64,000 nucleotides of DNA from Thermophagus sp052400625 (GCA_052400625.1 JBQTGH010000008.1); one strand, 5' to 3'; shown: positions 9,901 to 20,800, counted from the first letter of the stretch. The notes: generated by a model not told the origin, from the sequence alone. A program made the numbers and translations.

Positions 9901-9959
9901 AATGAAACGGGCATGGCATCACTTTTTCCCCAACCCTTTTTCACCATGCTCGTTTCATT
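9901..9959 (-). terminator. Inverted repeat between susC and susD (PUL1)
   Basis: The arms AATGAAACGGGCATGG (9901-9916) and CCATGCTCGTTTCATT (9944-9959) are complementary over 16 bp with one mismatch that becomes a G-U pair in RNA. The 27-nt loop is pyrimidine-rich. It starts 7 bp after the susC stop codon. Related arms appear after speA (24201-24270) and, degenerate, near 47284-47364. It may be an attenuator or stabiliser of the susC transcript, or a small dispersed repeat. Confidence 0.55.
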
Positions 9960-9966
9960 CTGTTAT

Positions 9967-12900
9967 TTAAAAGTTAATATCAATTCCTATTTCCACGGAA
10001 GAACTTTGCGGATAAGCCGAATAATCCAGATTAGGGGTAAGGGCGCCATACTTCCCGACGGATACATCGGGATCATATCCGGAATAATTTGTCCAAGTAT
10101 AGAGATTATTTCCGGACACATAAATTCTGGCTTTTTGAATATGTATTCGCTTAACCAATTTATCCGGAAGGGTGTAACCTACAACCATTGTTTTTAACTT
10201 CAGGTAGGAGCCATCTTCCACAAAACGTGAATCAATCTGATTTCCTGTGGGGGCGGTACCATATACAGACTGGTAAACACGAGAGCTCACATCGGTATCT
10301 GTATAATATGGCGTCCAGGATTGAGACAACGCAGATAAACCGTTAAAAGTACCATCGGGGCTGGCATAAACTGCTTTATTCGCATTCAGGATATCAAAGT
10401 CATAGGACCATTGAAACAAGATTTGACAATCAAAGCCATTTAAAAACTCGAAAGTATTACTAAATCCGCCAAAATGTTTAGGATGAGGGTCTCCAATAAT
10501 AACACGATCACTACTATTAATGGTTCCATCCCCATTTTGGTCAACAAACTTAATACTCCCCGGAGCAATAATGGCATTGCCATTGTCAGGAATGCCTTCC
10601 TTAAGTTGATATACGCCGGTATCGTTGTCGTAATTAAAATCACTCACTTGATATATGCGATCAAACTGCAAGCCATAGATCATCCCCACAGGCTCCCCGA
10701 TTCGGGTCACATACTGGTACTCATTGTATCCATAGTTCCAGTCGGGATTGGTCAAAATTTCTGTTTGACCAGCATTAAGTGCCAATACCTTGTTTTTATT
10801 AAAAGAAATATTGAATGAACTACTCCATCTGAAATTCTTTTTGCGAATATTTTCGCTATTAATAACAATTTCCAATCCTTTATTCTCAACTTCTCCCACA
10901 TTTTGCTGAACCTTATCAAATCCGGTATGCAAAGCCATTTCCGCATCCAGCAACAAATCAGAAGTCTTCTTGTGATAATAATCAATGTTGGCAGAAATAC
11001 GTTGATTGAGGAATCCCAAATCTAAACCGACATTGGTTTGCGCGGTTTTCTCCCATTTTAAATCAGGAACACCCATGTTGACCAAATAGACGCCTGGATT
11101 ATAATCTTCACCATTTCCCCACACATAACCACTGGAAGTACTTACGCCCAATTGATTATACGACTCAAAATCACCAATGCGATTATTTCCGGTAAGGCCC
11201 CATCCGGCTCTTATTTTGGCGTTGGACAGCCATCCAAGGCCTGTCAAAAAGCTTTCTTCTTTCACTCTCCACGCAGCGGCAAAGGAAGGAAAGTATCCCC
11301 ACGGATTGTTTTTAAATTTTGAAGACCCATCGGCCCGGAACGTGGCGGTTAACAAATATCGACTTTTATAATCATAATTAATTCTTGTAAAATATGATAG
11401 CAACCTATTTTCCGAGGCACTGGTTTGTGGTAATGAGGGCGCAATTCCAATCCCCAAATTATCAATTCCCAATAAGTCGGTGGGTAGTTGAGAGTTTTTC
11501 ATATAAGCATATTCATAGCGCCGGGTTTGGGCTTCCACCCCAATCAACGCAGAATATTTATTCCCATTTTTTCGTTTGCTATAAGTCAAAGTATTGGAGG
11601 TAGATAAAGTGGAATACATGGGCAGGGTTACTGAGCCATTTATCAGATCGTTTCCTCTGGATCCCTGCTGGGTATCTTCACCATAAAACAAATGCTGTTT
11701 TCGTAAATCCATCTGATAATTACCTCTCATCGACAATACCAATTCCTTGGTAAACTTATATTTGAAATCCAGTCCCCCGCGAAAAACATAGGAACGATAT
11801 TGGCGGTCTGTATTTTCGAGGTTTTTAACCGGATTAAAATAATATCGATAGTTGGGATCCATCGGATCATATCCTCCTTCCTCCAGACCATCGTCAACAA
11901 CGGGCTCTACCGGACGAAAACGAATCACATCTCGAATCACACTGGTATAGGAATTTCCTCTGACGCTTAACCCCTTTCTGTTCATATAGGAATATTGCAG
12001 TTGCGCACCAATATCTGCTTTATTGTTAATTTTATGACGAATTTTCAAGTTGTTGATAAGCTTTTCAAATCCGGTATTGATAAGTGTCCCATCCTGCTTG
12101 AGGAATTCCCCGGAATAATAGAAAGAGGTATTTTTATTTCCTCCGCTAATATTCACATTGGCGTTGATACTGGGAGCCGCCCTAAAGACCCGCTCCTGCC
12201 AGTCAATACCTTCTGAATCCAAATAATAGGAGGGATCAACATATGATGTACTAAAATATTTCACATACTGTGAAGGAATATAGCCATCCATTGCATAAGC
12301 CACCATCTCCTGATACTTAACAAATTCATAAGGACTTAGCACCTCCAGCCGTGTAGGGATCCAATCGGTTCGGTAAGAAACACCGGCTCTGACATCAGTC
12401 TTACCATCGTTTCTTCCTTTTTTGGTGGTAATAATGATTACTCCGTTGGCACCTCTCGAACCATAGATAGCTGTGGCAGAAGCATCCTTAAGAATGTCAA
12501 AAGTTTCTATATCATTGGTATTGAGCGTGGCAGGGTCGAAATCATCAAGCGGCATTCCATCCACCACATACAGCGGAGAATTATCTCCGGTGATAGAGTT
12601 CCCGCCACGAATTACGATATTTGATTTTTCACCCGGGGTTCCATCCACAGAGGTAATACTTAAACCCGCCACTCGACCGGCTAAAGCCTGGTCGAAGTTG
12701 GAAACAGATGCTTTTGCCAGATCATCCGTTTTAATGGAAGCAACAGAACCGGTTAGATCCGTTCTTTTGGTAGTACCATAACCCACAACCACCAATTCGT
12801 CTAACTCAGTTATCGTACTTTTTAATACGACAGTAATATTACTTTTATTCCCAACGTCAACGGTCGATGATTCAAAACCTATAAAACTAATCACCAACCG

Positions 12901-13098
12901 ATCACCCTCATTAACATTCTCTATGACAAAATAGCCATTAACATCCGTAATGGTACCATTGGTGGTCCCCTCTTTCACAACTGTAGCGCCGGGCAATGGA
13001 ACATTTTCCTCATCATAAACAGTCCCGGTCACCTTTTTTTGTGCAAAAACAGAAGAAGATATTATAAAAGCGATTAAAACAAATATATATTTATTCAT
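9967..13098 (-). CDS. SusC-family TonB-dependent outer-membrane glycan transporter (PUL1)
   Basis: 1043 aa. A signal peptide (KYIFVLIAFIISSSVFAQ) is followed by a carboxypeptidase-D regulatory-like domain (VTGTVYDEENVPLPGATVVK) at about 22-95, a plug domain (DELVVVGYGTTKRTDLTGSV and the SusC signature TFDILKDASATAIYGSRGAN), and a 22-strand beta-barrel ending in the aromatic-rich strand SSSVEIGIDINF. It imports oligosaccharides released at the surface, energised by TonB/ExbBD, together with the SusD at 8180-9859. It lies 17 bp after the surface lipoprotein gene, so the two are co-transcribed. The unusual order (lipoprotein and enzymes before susC) makes susC the fourth gene from the presumed promoter rather than the first. 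Confidence 0.96.
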   Translation of the reverse strand: MNKYIFVLIAFIISSSVFAQKKVTGTVYDEENVPLPGATVVKEGTTNGTITDVNGYFVIENVNEGDRLVISFIGFESSTVDVGNKSNITVVLKSTITELDELVVVGYGTTKRTDLTGSVASIKTDDLAKASVSNFDQALAGRVAGLSITSVDGTPGEKSNIVIRGGNSITGDNSPLYVVDGMPLDDFDPATLNTNDIETFDILKDASATAIYGSRGANGVIIITTKKGRNDGKTDVRAGVSYRTDWIPTRLEVLSPYEFVKYQEMVAYAMDGYIPSQYVKYFSTSYVDPSYYLDSEGIDWQERVFRAAPSINANVNISGGNKNTSFYYSGEFLKQDGTLINTGFEKLINNLKIRHKINNKADIGAQLQYSYMNRKGLSVRGNSYTSVIRDVIRFRPVEPVVDDGLEEGGYDPMDPNYRYYFNPVKNLENTDRQYRSYVFRGGLDFKYKFTKELVLSMRGNYQMDLRKQHLFYGEDTQQGSRGNDLINGSVTLPMYSTLSTSNTLTYSKRKNGNKYSALIGVEAQTRRYEYAYMKNSQLPTDLLGIDNLGIGIAPSLPQTSASENRLLSYFTRINYDYKSRYLLTATFRADGSSKFKNNPWGYFPSFAAAWRVKEESFLTGLGWLSNAKIRAGWGLTGNNRIGDFESYNQLGVSTSSGYVWGNGEDYNPGVYLVNMGVPDLKWEKTAQTNVGLDLGFLNQRISANIDYYHKKTSDLLLDAEMALHTGFDKVQQNVGEVENKGLEIVINSENIRKKNFRWSSSFNISFNKNKVLALNAGQTEILTNPDWNYGYNEYQYVTRIGEPVGMIYGLQFDRIYQVSDFNYDNDTGVYQLKEGIPDNGNAIIAPGSIKFVDQNGDGTINSSDRVIIGDPHPKHFGGFSNTFEFLNGFDCQILFQWSYDFDILNANKAVYASPDGTFNGLSALSQSWTPYYTDTDVSSRVYQSVYGTAPTGNQIDSRFVEDGSYLKLKTMVVGYTLPDKLVKRIHIQKARIYVSGNNLYTWTNYSGYDPDVSVGKYGALTPNLDYSAYPQSSSVEIGIDINF

Positions 13099-13115
13099 CG
13101 TATTATCTTTTTATA

Positions 13116-14657
13116 TTATTTTATTTTGGCAACATAATGAACATCAGAGATATAATACCGCCCAGGGCGTCCGCCCGGAGTTCCGTTATAAACAATTACA
13201 CCATCGTATAAGGACTCCAGATGAAAAGCCAGCGTAAAATTCTTAGACTCCTTATAAGGCGAAAGATCCAATACACACTTCACCCATCTACCATCAGCAT
13301 TGGGTCCCTTTTTCCCATCCGGATCGTCCCCGGTCTGATCACCAGGATAGGGAAGGCCAACAAATGTATTTTCAGGATCATTTTGGATGGCACAAACAAC
13401 TATATCACTAACATCCTCCCAAACGGTTTTTTGCACATCTCCGGTATATTCAGTCGTAACTTTTACCGACAGATTAGTGGGTGTCCGTCCATCATCCAGA
13501 TATTCAACATATTTGTTCTGGATGTAGAAAATGGCTTCCATATCAAAATCATTCTTATAAAGAGAGATATTTTGACTGTTCATGATAACCCACGATTCAT
13601 GTGGCAAATTATCGCCGGAAGTTACATTGGTCATTATGCTCTTAATGGAAGAGGCAATATCGGCGGGTCGCTCATCAACTGCTCCGGGAAAACTGTTTTT
13701 AAAAGACTGAGGAGTCCATACATTGGCTTCAGAAACACTTCCTGCTGAAACGATTTTATAGGTATAACCATAAATAGAATTTCTTGCTTCCATCGTAGGA
13801 TAAAAAATATTGATCATATCCACCGAAGGGATATCTTCCAGGGGATCTTTAGAAACAATCAATTTCAGAAAATCTTCACCCTGAAATGACACTTCCTCAC
13901 CACTAATTTTGCTGGTAACTTTGATGGTTGGAATAAGGGTATCATTTTCGGTTACGCTATACCCGGCGATAAGAGAAACCACCCCCGTTTCAGAATCAAT
14001 AGTCAATTTCTCGGTATCACTTTCCAGCGAGAAAATAACTTCACTGTTTCCTTCCAAAATAAAAGGTTTGGTAGTAGAAGAACTACCCTCTACAACTATA
14101 TTCTGAACAATGGGCCAATACAATAAATTATTAACCAGTTTAGGTCCTATCTGTAAATGAAACGCATCCTCAAAAGTAGTTGAGAGCTTTTCCCCTTCAG
14201 GAGTCGTCACTGTCACTTTTATGGTGAAATAATAGTCTCCAATTCCATAAGGATTTTCATCTTCAATTACAATCATGCCGGCTTCATAGCTGTCAACGCC
14301 CGTATAAGACTTAACGGTATCCCCGTCCAACACATACCAGTCATCCGCATCCAATGAATTTTCAATGGTATCGGCATTCAAAATTGAAACGGTTGACAAG
14401 TATTCTCCCGTCAAGAGATTGCCATCACCATCCTTAATACTTACAATTTCAAAAACGGGGATTAATCCTCCGGTCATCACCGTAGGTTTCCCGGTATGAA
14501 TAGAGGAGTATTCCCGGGCATTCAAAACATCCGCATAACGCAGGTCATACGGATTCTGATATTTCCCTTCTGATGAATAAAAGGAATCTTCTGTACATCC
14601 AAACCCTATTAGATTTAAACATACAAAACCAAAAATTAGAAACAGATTTTTTTTCAT
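13116..14657 (-). CDS. Putative surface glycan-binding lipoprotein (SusE/F position)
   Basis: 513 aa lipoprotein (NLIGFGCTEDSF, Cys about residue 21). I recognise no catalytic motif. The middle looks like two Ig- or cadherin-like beta-sandwich repeats (AFHLQIGPKLVNNLLYW about residue 165; SLESDTEKLTIDSETGVVSL about 230). The C-terminal third, ending in GRYYISDVHYVAKIK, looks like a beta-sandwich carbohydrate-binding domain. A location just upstream of susC (17-bp gap) fits a surface glycan-binding protein that displays ligand to SusCD. It is acidic and rich in Thr and Ser, as expected for an exposed lipoprotein. Function is inferred from position and architecture only. Confidence 0.6.
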   Translation of the reverse strand: MKKNLFLIFGFVCLNLIGFGCTEDSFYSSEGKYQNPYDLRYADVLNAREYSSIHTGKPTVMTGGLIPVFEIVSIKDGDGNLLTGEYLSTVSILNADTIENSLDADDWYVLDGDTVKSYTGVDSYEAGMIVIEDENPYGIGDYYFTIKVTVTTPEGEKLSTTFEDAFHLQIGPKLVNNLLYWPIVQNIVVEGSSSTTKPFILEGNSEVIFSLESDTEKLTIDSETGVVSLIAGYSVTENDTLIPTIKVTSKISGEEVSFQGEDFLKLIVSKDPLEDIPSVDMINIFYPTMEARNSIYGYTYKIVSAGSVSEANVWTPQSFKNSFPGAVDERPADIASSIKSIMTNVTSGDNLPHESWVIMNSQNISLYKNDFDMEAIFYIQNKYVEYLDDGRTPTNLSVKVTTEYTGDVQKTVWEDVSDIVVCAIQNDPENTFVGLPYPGDQTGDDPDGKKGPNADGRWVKCVLDLSPYKESKNFTLAFHLESLYDGVIVYNGTPGGRPGRYYISDVHYVAKIK

Positions 14658-14723
14658 AGTAATCTATTAGTTTTTATCAATTCAAAAAATCAGAAAAAAC
14701 AATTAAATAATACTCTTTACGCA

Positions 14724-16274
14724 TTATTGATATGGGAGCAGCCACCTGGGTAATTCTCCTAGTCTTAATTCCAATTGAGCCTCAAAAAGCGACTCCGGTT
14801 TTACTTTAATTCCGGTACTTTCTTCAAATAAAAGATCTTCCTTTTTAAATGTGGTTCCCGAGCCATGAAAGCCAATAATTATGGGAGGAACAATTTTCCA
14901 ATACTTTGTATTAGATGCCCAAAAACCAAAATTCTCTTCAGATTCGTCTATTTCGCAATAATTCCACAGTACAAGATGGGAAAGATGGTTTGGCAAATTT
15001 TGAATAGCCCCGCCTGCTCTTCCCGAGAAAAAACCTCCTCTCACATTATCAAACAAAGTGCACCGAGGTTGCGAAGCATGCATTTCAAAAGATGTATCAT
15101 CTGTATGTGAACAACGCCAAAAAACATTTCCCACACACCCTCCACCGGAGACACCGCTGGTATGCCACATCCCAGCCCTATCTTCCACTTTCGCCACCAG
15201 AATACCGGTCGATCCACCTCCTACAGAAACAGCGTTATGGCCTGAATTACCATCTACAACAACATCTAATACAGTACAAAACGCAGAACGGGAAATATGA
15301 ATAACACGGCTTACATTTCGAAAACGACAATTTTGGATCCAAGAATTAATAGTCCGGTCCATTTTAAGAATGCTCCAACCGCCATCATCCTGAGCAGACC
15401 GATGATGAACAAAAGGTTTCAACCAATTACCTTCAAAGGCTAAATCCTCAAAACCAACCTCTTCAACATAACTGGCTTTGTAAAGCGACCACTTGTATTT
15501 GGCCTCAATTTTATGATGTAAAGGATTATAAAATGAGACAGTATCACCATTGACACTCTTAACTAAATGAAATTCATTCACCACAACTCCTTTTTGTTGA
15601 ATGGAAGTCCATTCCGGTCGTGCCTCTTTAGTATACAGCTCTTTATTTATAAGCTCTTTATCTTTACTTTGAAGTTTTAAAACCACCCAATCACCTGCCT
15701 TTATCTTTGAGGGATCCTCCATCACTACCTCATAACTTTCTCTATTGCTATCAGATACCACTCTTGTCAGCAACTTTTCTTTTCCGGGACCTTTAACTTG
15801 AATGGCAAACGGAACACTCCACAACTTATGGGGATCGGATGCCGGCAAATCCCGATCAAAGAATAAGACACTACCGTTTTCATCGGCCCCTTCCCCTCGA
15901 AATACAATTCTAGATGAGGTTATAAAGATAGGTTCATCATCATCGCCGCTCCTATTAATGATATATTTCCCTTTAGGAAAAAAAACAATTCCACAGCCAT
16001 TTTTTTCTGCCGCTTTAACAGCCTTTCGGATCGCCGTTTTATCGGAGACTTCATCGTCAGGAATCGCACCAAACTCGGTCACATCAAAAATTCTGTACTC
16101 AACCTTGGAAATTCCTTTTTCACTAAAGTGATATCCTGCGAAAGAAAAATCAGGGAGTACGGGAATACCTCCTTTCGTTTTTTTCTCCACGAAGTCTTCC
16201 CACAGTACACTGTTTTGCGCAGACAAACTGATGGAAAAAATAAAAAACAGAAATAACCATTTTATTTTCATCAT
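14724..16274 (-). CDS. Pectate_lyase_3-type beta-helix protein with DUF4955-like C-terminus
   Basis: Start chosen at the ATG-ATG at 16274/16271, which gives a signal peptide (MKIKWLFLFFIFSISLSAQ); the upstream extension to 16310 looks untranslated. About 517 aa. N-terminal signature: FDVTEFGAIPDDEVSDKTAI then GCGIVFFPKGKYIINR. Middle beta-helix coils include IQNCRFRNVSRVIHISRSAF and VDGNSGHNAVSVGGGSTGI. The C-terminal part (GGFFSGRAGGAIQNLPNHLS to SLFEAQLELRLGELPRWL) resembles DUF4955. It is the paralogue of the lipoprotein at 985-2631 but lacks a lipobox, so is probably periplasmic. It is the second gene of PUL1, 40 bp after GH88. It probably acts on a uronate-containing glycan as lyase or epimerase; no biochemical role can be asserted. 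Confidence 0.8.
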   Translation of the reverse strand: MMKIKWLFLFFIFSISLSAQNSVLWEDFVEKKTKGGIPVLPDFSFAGYHFSEKGISKVEYRIFDVTEFGAIPDDEVSDKTAIRKAVKAAEKNGCGIVFFPKGKYIINRSGDDDEPIFITSSRIVFRGEGADENGSVLFFDRDLPASDPHKLWSVPFAIQVKGPGKEKLLTRVVSDSNRESYEVVMEDPSKIKAGDWVVLKLQSKDKELINKELYTKEARPEWTSIQQKGVVVNEFHLVKSVNGDTVSFYNPLHHKIEAKYKWSLYKASYVEEVGFEDLAFEGNWLKPFVHHRSAQDDGGWSILKMDRTINSWIQNCRFRNVSRVIHISRSAFCTVLDVVVDGNSGHNAVSVGGGSTGILVAKVEDRAGMWHTSGVSGGGCVGNVFWRCSHTDDTSFEMHASQPRCTLFDNVRGGFFSGRAGGAIQNLPNHLSHLVLWNYCEIDESEENFGFWASNTKYWKIVPPIIIGFHGSGTTFKKEDLLFEESTGIKVKPESLFEAQLELRLGELPRWLLPYQ

Positions 16275-16314
16275 AATACCTTTACCTCTAGCATATAAAA
16301 CAAGATCCAATGAT

Positions 16315-17538
16315 TTACTTTATTGGATTGTCATAATTCATCAGGCGAATAAGCGCTTCGATGTAATAATAGTCCGCATAAACAATAGGCACATCAACCT
16401 CCGACTTGTGAGGGATGCTTCCAACGCTGTGTTTTAGTATAAAATTTCCGTTTTCTCCAATACCGGCCCTATATTGCTTTGAAGACAAACTCTTCAGTAT
16501 CGCCACAGCTTCATCCATATAATTGTCTCCACCGTTAACATATCCACTCAATTCAATCAGGGCTGAAGCGGTAATAGCCGCAGCAGAGGCATCTCTTGGT
16601 TCTGCAGGAATATTTGGCGCCATAAAATCCCAATAAGGAATTTTATCCTCAGGAAGGTTGGCATTTTTCAGAATATACCGGGCAATTTTCAGTGCCTGGT
16701 CCAAATATTTTTGTTGATGGGTAAAACGATAGCAAATGGTAAATCCATATAGTCCCCAGGCTTGGCCTCTCGCCCAGGCACTTTCGTCAGAAAAACCTTG
16801 GGCCGTTTGCCGACTCCTGACAACACCGGAAATAGAATCATAATCCACCACATGATAAGAACTACCGTCTTTTCTAAAATGATTCTCTAACGTTTTATCG
16901 GCATGAGATATTGCGATAGACTGATATTTGGGATCACCTGTAATTTCACTTAACCTGAAAAGCAATTCGAGATTCATCATATTGTCAATGATCACCGGAT
17001 ATTCCCAGTTTCTGTTGGATTGCCAACCTCTATCCACGTCCCACGATTTGATACACCCAACGGTTGAGTCATATCGAGTAATCAAAGAATTTCCCGCATC
17101 AATCAACACTTGCTTCATGGAATCACTATTGGTCAGTCGATAGCCATTCCCATGAGAACAATAAAAAACGAATCCTAAATCATGGCTATGCTTATTAAAT
17201 CGATGCTCTTCAAATGATGCCTGAAGTTTTTGTGCCATTTCTTTCCACTGAGGGTTTTTACTGTATTCATATAAATACCAGCAAGATCCCGGGAAAAAAC
17301 CTTCTGTCCAATCAAATTTTTTGCCAACAGAATAAATACTCCCATCCTGATGTAAGGCTCTAGGGAGCCAGCCCTTGCTCAAGGCATTTTCGGCCATCAA
17401 TTTGGTCTGCTTTTCTGCAAATTCCAGGTTTTTATCTACTAATCTTTCAAAATTTGTTTTACTTTGACTTTGTTTACAACTACTCATTATAAACAAAGCT
17501 GAGACAATTAACAACACATAACAGAAAAAGACTTTCAT
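16315..17538 (-). CDS. GH88 unsaturated glucuronyl hydrolase
   Basis: 407 aa with a lipoprotein-like signal (FIMSSCKQSQ). The family fold is an (alpha/alpha)6 barrel. The two conserved aspartates of unsaturated glucuronyl hydrolases are visible as Asp120 (HSHDLGFVFYCS) and Asp185 (VIIDNMMNLELL), about 65 residues apart as in the Bacillus enzyme (Asp88/Asp149). Other family blocks are FDWTEGFFPGSCWYLYE, SDESAWARGQAWGLYGF and PRDASAAAITASALIEL. The enzyme hydrates and removes the 4,5-unsaturated uronate left by polysaccharide lyases such as the PL8 here. It is the first gene of PUL1 next to the divergent HTCS. Whether it prefers sulfated disaccharides cannot be read from sequence. Confidence 0.93.
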   Translation of the reverse strand: MKVFFCYVLLIVSALFIMSSCKQSQSKTNFERLVDKNLEFAEKQTKLMAENALSKGWLPRALHQDGSIYSVGKKFDWTEGFFPGSCWYLYEYSKNPQWKEMAQKLQASFEEHRFNKHSHDLGFVFYCSHGNGYRLTNSDSMKQVLIDAGNSLITRYDSTVGCIKSWDVDRGWQSNRNWEYPVIIDNMMNLELLFRLSEITGDPKYQSIAISHADKTLENHFRKDGSSYHVVDYDSISGVVRSRQTAQGFSDESAWARGQAWGLYGFTICYRFTHQQKYLDQALKIARYILKNANLPEDKIPYWDFMAPNIPAEPRDASAAAITASALIELSGYVNGGDNYMDEAVAILKSLSSKQYRAGIGENGNFILKHSVGSIPHKSEVDVPIVYADYYYIEALIRLMNYDNPIK

Positions 17539-17837
17539 AACAATAGAACTTTCAATTTTTTTTTAAATTTTATCATTAACCACGAAAGTAAGGCAGACGA
17601 AACACAGCCAAATACCATGTAAATCCAAAAAATGTATCAAAAAAATACACCATGTCTACACCCCTATTTATCAGCCCCTAAAAAACACCATCTATTATTT
17701 TTATGTACTATTTCATACATGGGTTGTACATTTATCACCCCCCAATTTTCCCGGAATGATTTTTTTTGCCGTGAAATTCCATTAACACTATTTATAAAAC
17801 TAACCTTAAAAACTGATATCAAAAAAAATATTTGGCA
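17539..17837. promoter_or_regulatory. Divergent control region between PUL1 operon and HTCS1
   Basis: 299 bp between the two divergent start codons, AT-rich, with no gene. It should hold both promoters and the HTCS operator. A candidate direct repeat is ATTTATCAGCCCC (17666-17678) and ATTTATCACCCC (17730-17741), 64 bp apart. CCATGT occurs twice (17612 and 17650 areas). I found no perfect TAnnTTTG box in the right orientation for GH88, which would fit an activator-dependent promoter. No site can be assigned firmly. Confidence 0.4.
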
Positions 17838-20800
17838 ATGACAAAAATTAAAAGCCTTGTAGCAGCATTTCTTTTTCTTCACTTATGCCCACTCTACTCG
17901 CAAGACATAAATTTCAGTTATTTGGGTATATCACAGGGCTTGTCACAAAACTCAGTAACATCTTTGGCACAGGACAGTTTGGGAAGGATCTGGATCGGAA
18001 CCAGAGATGGCCTCAATCTTTATGACGGATCAACAATTTCCACGCTCCGACCACAAAAAGGCGATTCGACCACTTTGCTTAGCCACTCGATCAAAAAAAT
18101 CATTTCTGAAGAAAACAGAATATGGGTGGTATCAAAAAATGGGATATCCAAACTAAACCTAAAGAATTTAAAATTCCAACAATTTCCTTTCGATGGGATT
18201 CTAACCCTTCTACCCTATCAAGATAAAATTTTAGTTGGCACACAAACCGGTCTTTTCGAACTCGATCCAAACAAAAAACGCTTTAACAGAGTCTCTAATA
18301 TGTCGGTAGGCAACCGGGCTGTTCAAACTCTTTATACCGATAATTCGCAAACGCTGTGGATCGGAACAAGTGATGGACTATATATTTTTACTCCCTCCTC
18401 TCAAAAAACAGAAAAACTCCTGCCTATAAATGTTACTTCAGTATTTACGGATTCCAGAAAACAAACCTGGATCGGAACCAGCAACAATGGCATATTTCAT
18501 CTAAATTCGCATCGGCATTTAATTGACCATTTGGTGCATGATACCATTTCTTCCTCTATTGCCCATAATATTGTACGAGACATCAATGAAGGGCCAGACG
18601 GCAAAATCTGGATTGGAACATTTCTTGGGCTTAGCATTATTGATCCCGCCACCAACAGCATCACCAATTACGTTCACGAAAAAAACAAGACCAATACTCT
18701 CTCTCACAACAGCATCTATTCCATTCTAAAAGACAGACAAGGAAATATGTGGGTCGGAACTTACTTTGGCGGCATTAGTTATTTTAACCCAAAATCTAAC
18801 ATTTATAAAAAGTATCCAAACCTATCGGATGACGGCCATGGTTTTAGCTTTAATATAACAGGGGAAATCCTCGAAGATAAGAAGGGTAACTTATGGATCG
18901 CGACAGAAGGCGGCGGGGTAAACTTCTTTGACAAAACCACGCAAGAAATTAAACACTATTACATTCAAGATTCCAACACCGGACAGAAATATAACAACGT
19001 TAAAACCCTTGCATTTCTTAATCAAGATACCTTACTCATTGGAACTCACCTAGGCGGCCTTTTTATGCTAAACACCCATACCGACCACTTGATTTCATTA
19101 TCACAAACTGAAAATGACGACATTCAAACACCGGATATCATAGAAGATATTATCCCCTACTACAACCAATTTCTGTTAGCAACCAAAAAGGGGTTATACC
19201 TGTTTAATCCCGTCAATCTCCGTATGTCTTATTTCTTAGATAAAGAAGGAAAAAGAGTTATGGGGGATACGCCGATCAATTGCATATTTCTCGACAGCTT
19301 TGAAAAACTTTGGATTGGGACGGAGGAACAAGGTCTTTATTCTTATGACGATAAAAAAGGGACCATAAAAAACCACCATCTAAACGCCATACACAATTCA
19401 ATCATTGATGACAACATTTCATTTGTGTATGAGGATCAAAAATTCAGATTATGGATTGGCACCTTTGGAAGCGGGCTGTATCAATATCTTCGGAACAAAA
19501 ATCAATTTAAAAGTTATACCATAAACAGTCATGCCTTACCAAGCAACTTTATTCTTGGCATCAAAGAATCTTCTCTCAACAATAACCTTTGGGTTTCTTC
19601 TTCCAAGGGGCTTTCCCGATTTAATATCGAAACTAATCATTTTTATAATTACACCCATAGTAATGGATTTCCGTTGAGTGAACTCAACAAAGGAGCCCTC
19701 GCTATCACCAATGACGGCCATTTGTTTGTGGGAGGCCTCGATGGACTTATTTCCTTCAAGGAGGAAAACTTGTTACAACAAAGATCCCAATTCAACTTAT
19801 ATTTTACATCCCTTTTTGTCAACAATAAAAAAGTATTCCCCAACGATGAATCCAAGATTCTCACCAAAGATTTTGCTTACACCAACAGGATTCAACTACA
19901 TCATGGGCAAAACGTGTTGACCATCTCCTATTCCACCAGCAATTACATATCTACCAATCCTAGTAAATATCGCTACATGCTTGAAAATTTTGATCAGGAA
20001 TGGATCAATGCGGGCATTCAGAATCGCGTAACATATACCAATCTGGATCCGGGGTTATATACCTTTCGCGTCCAAGGACTTAATGGCATTGAAGACACTG
20101 TAGTGGAGGAAAAAAGTCTCCTCATCAGAGTATTACCCCCCTTATATAAAACATGGTATGCAATTTCGTTTTATTTATTAACAATCATATTGATCATCTG
20201 GTGGTTAAACAAAACATACAGATCAAAAATCAGGTTAAAGGAGAAAATCAAAACCGAACAACATAAAAAAGAACAAATTCAAAAAATCAATCAAGAGAAG
20301 TTAGAATTTTTTACCAACATATCGCATGAATTTAAGACCCCATTAACGCTTATTACCGGGAATTTGGAGACCGTTCTGGAAAACCCTAAAATTAAACCCG
20401 ACCTGTACAACAAGCTTTTAATCATCCATAAAAATGCAGCCCGATTAAATAATTTAATCACCGAACTATTAGCTTTCAGAAAACTAGAACAAGGTTTTTC
20501 ACAACTGAATATTGAAGAACATAATTTGCACACATTTTTGTATGAGATTTTTCAATCCTTTTCTGAATATGCTCAACATATGGAAATTGATTACCAGTTT
20601 AATTGTCCTTCAGGCCCCCTTATTTGGTTCGACAAAAATAAAATGGAAAAAGTTATTTTCAACCTCATTTCCAATGCTTTTAAATTTGTGGAAAAAAAGA
20701 CCGGAAGCATTTCTTTGAAGGTGGAAGAATATGAAAATTCGGTCAACATTTTAATATCAGATAACGGCCGGGGGATGTCAACAGCTGAAACCACGAAAGT

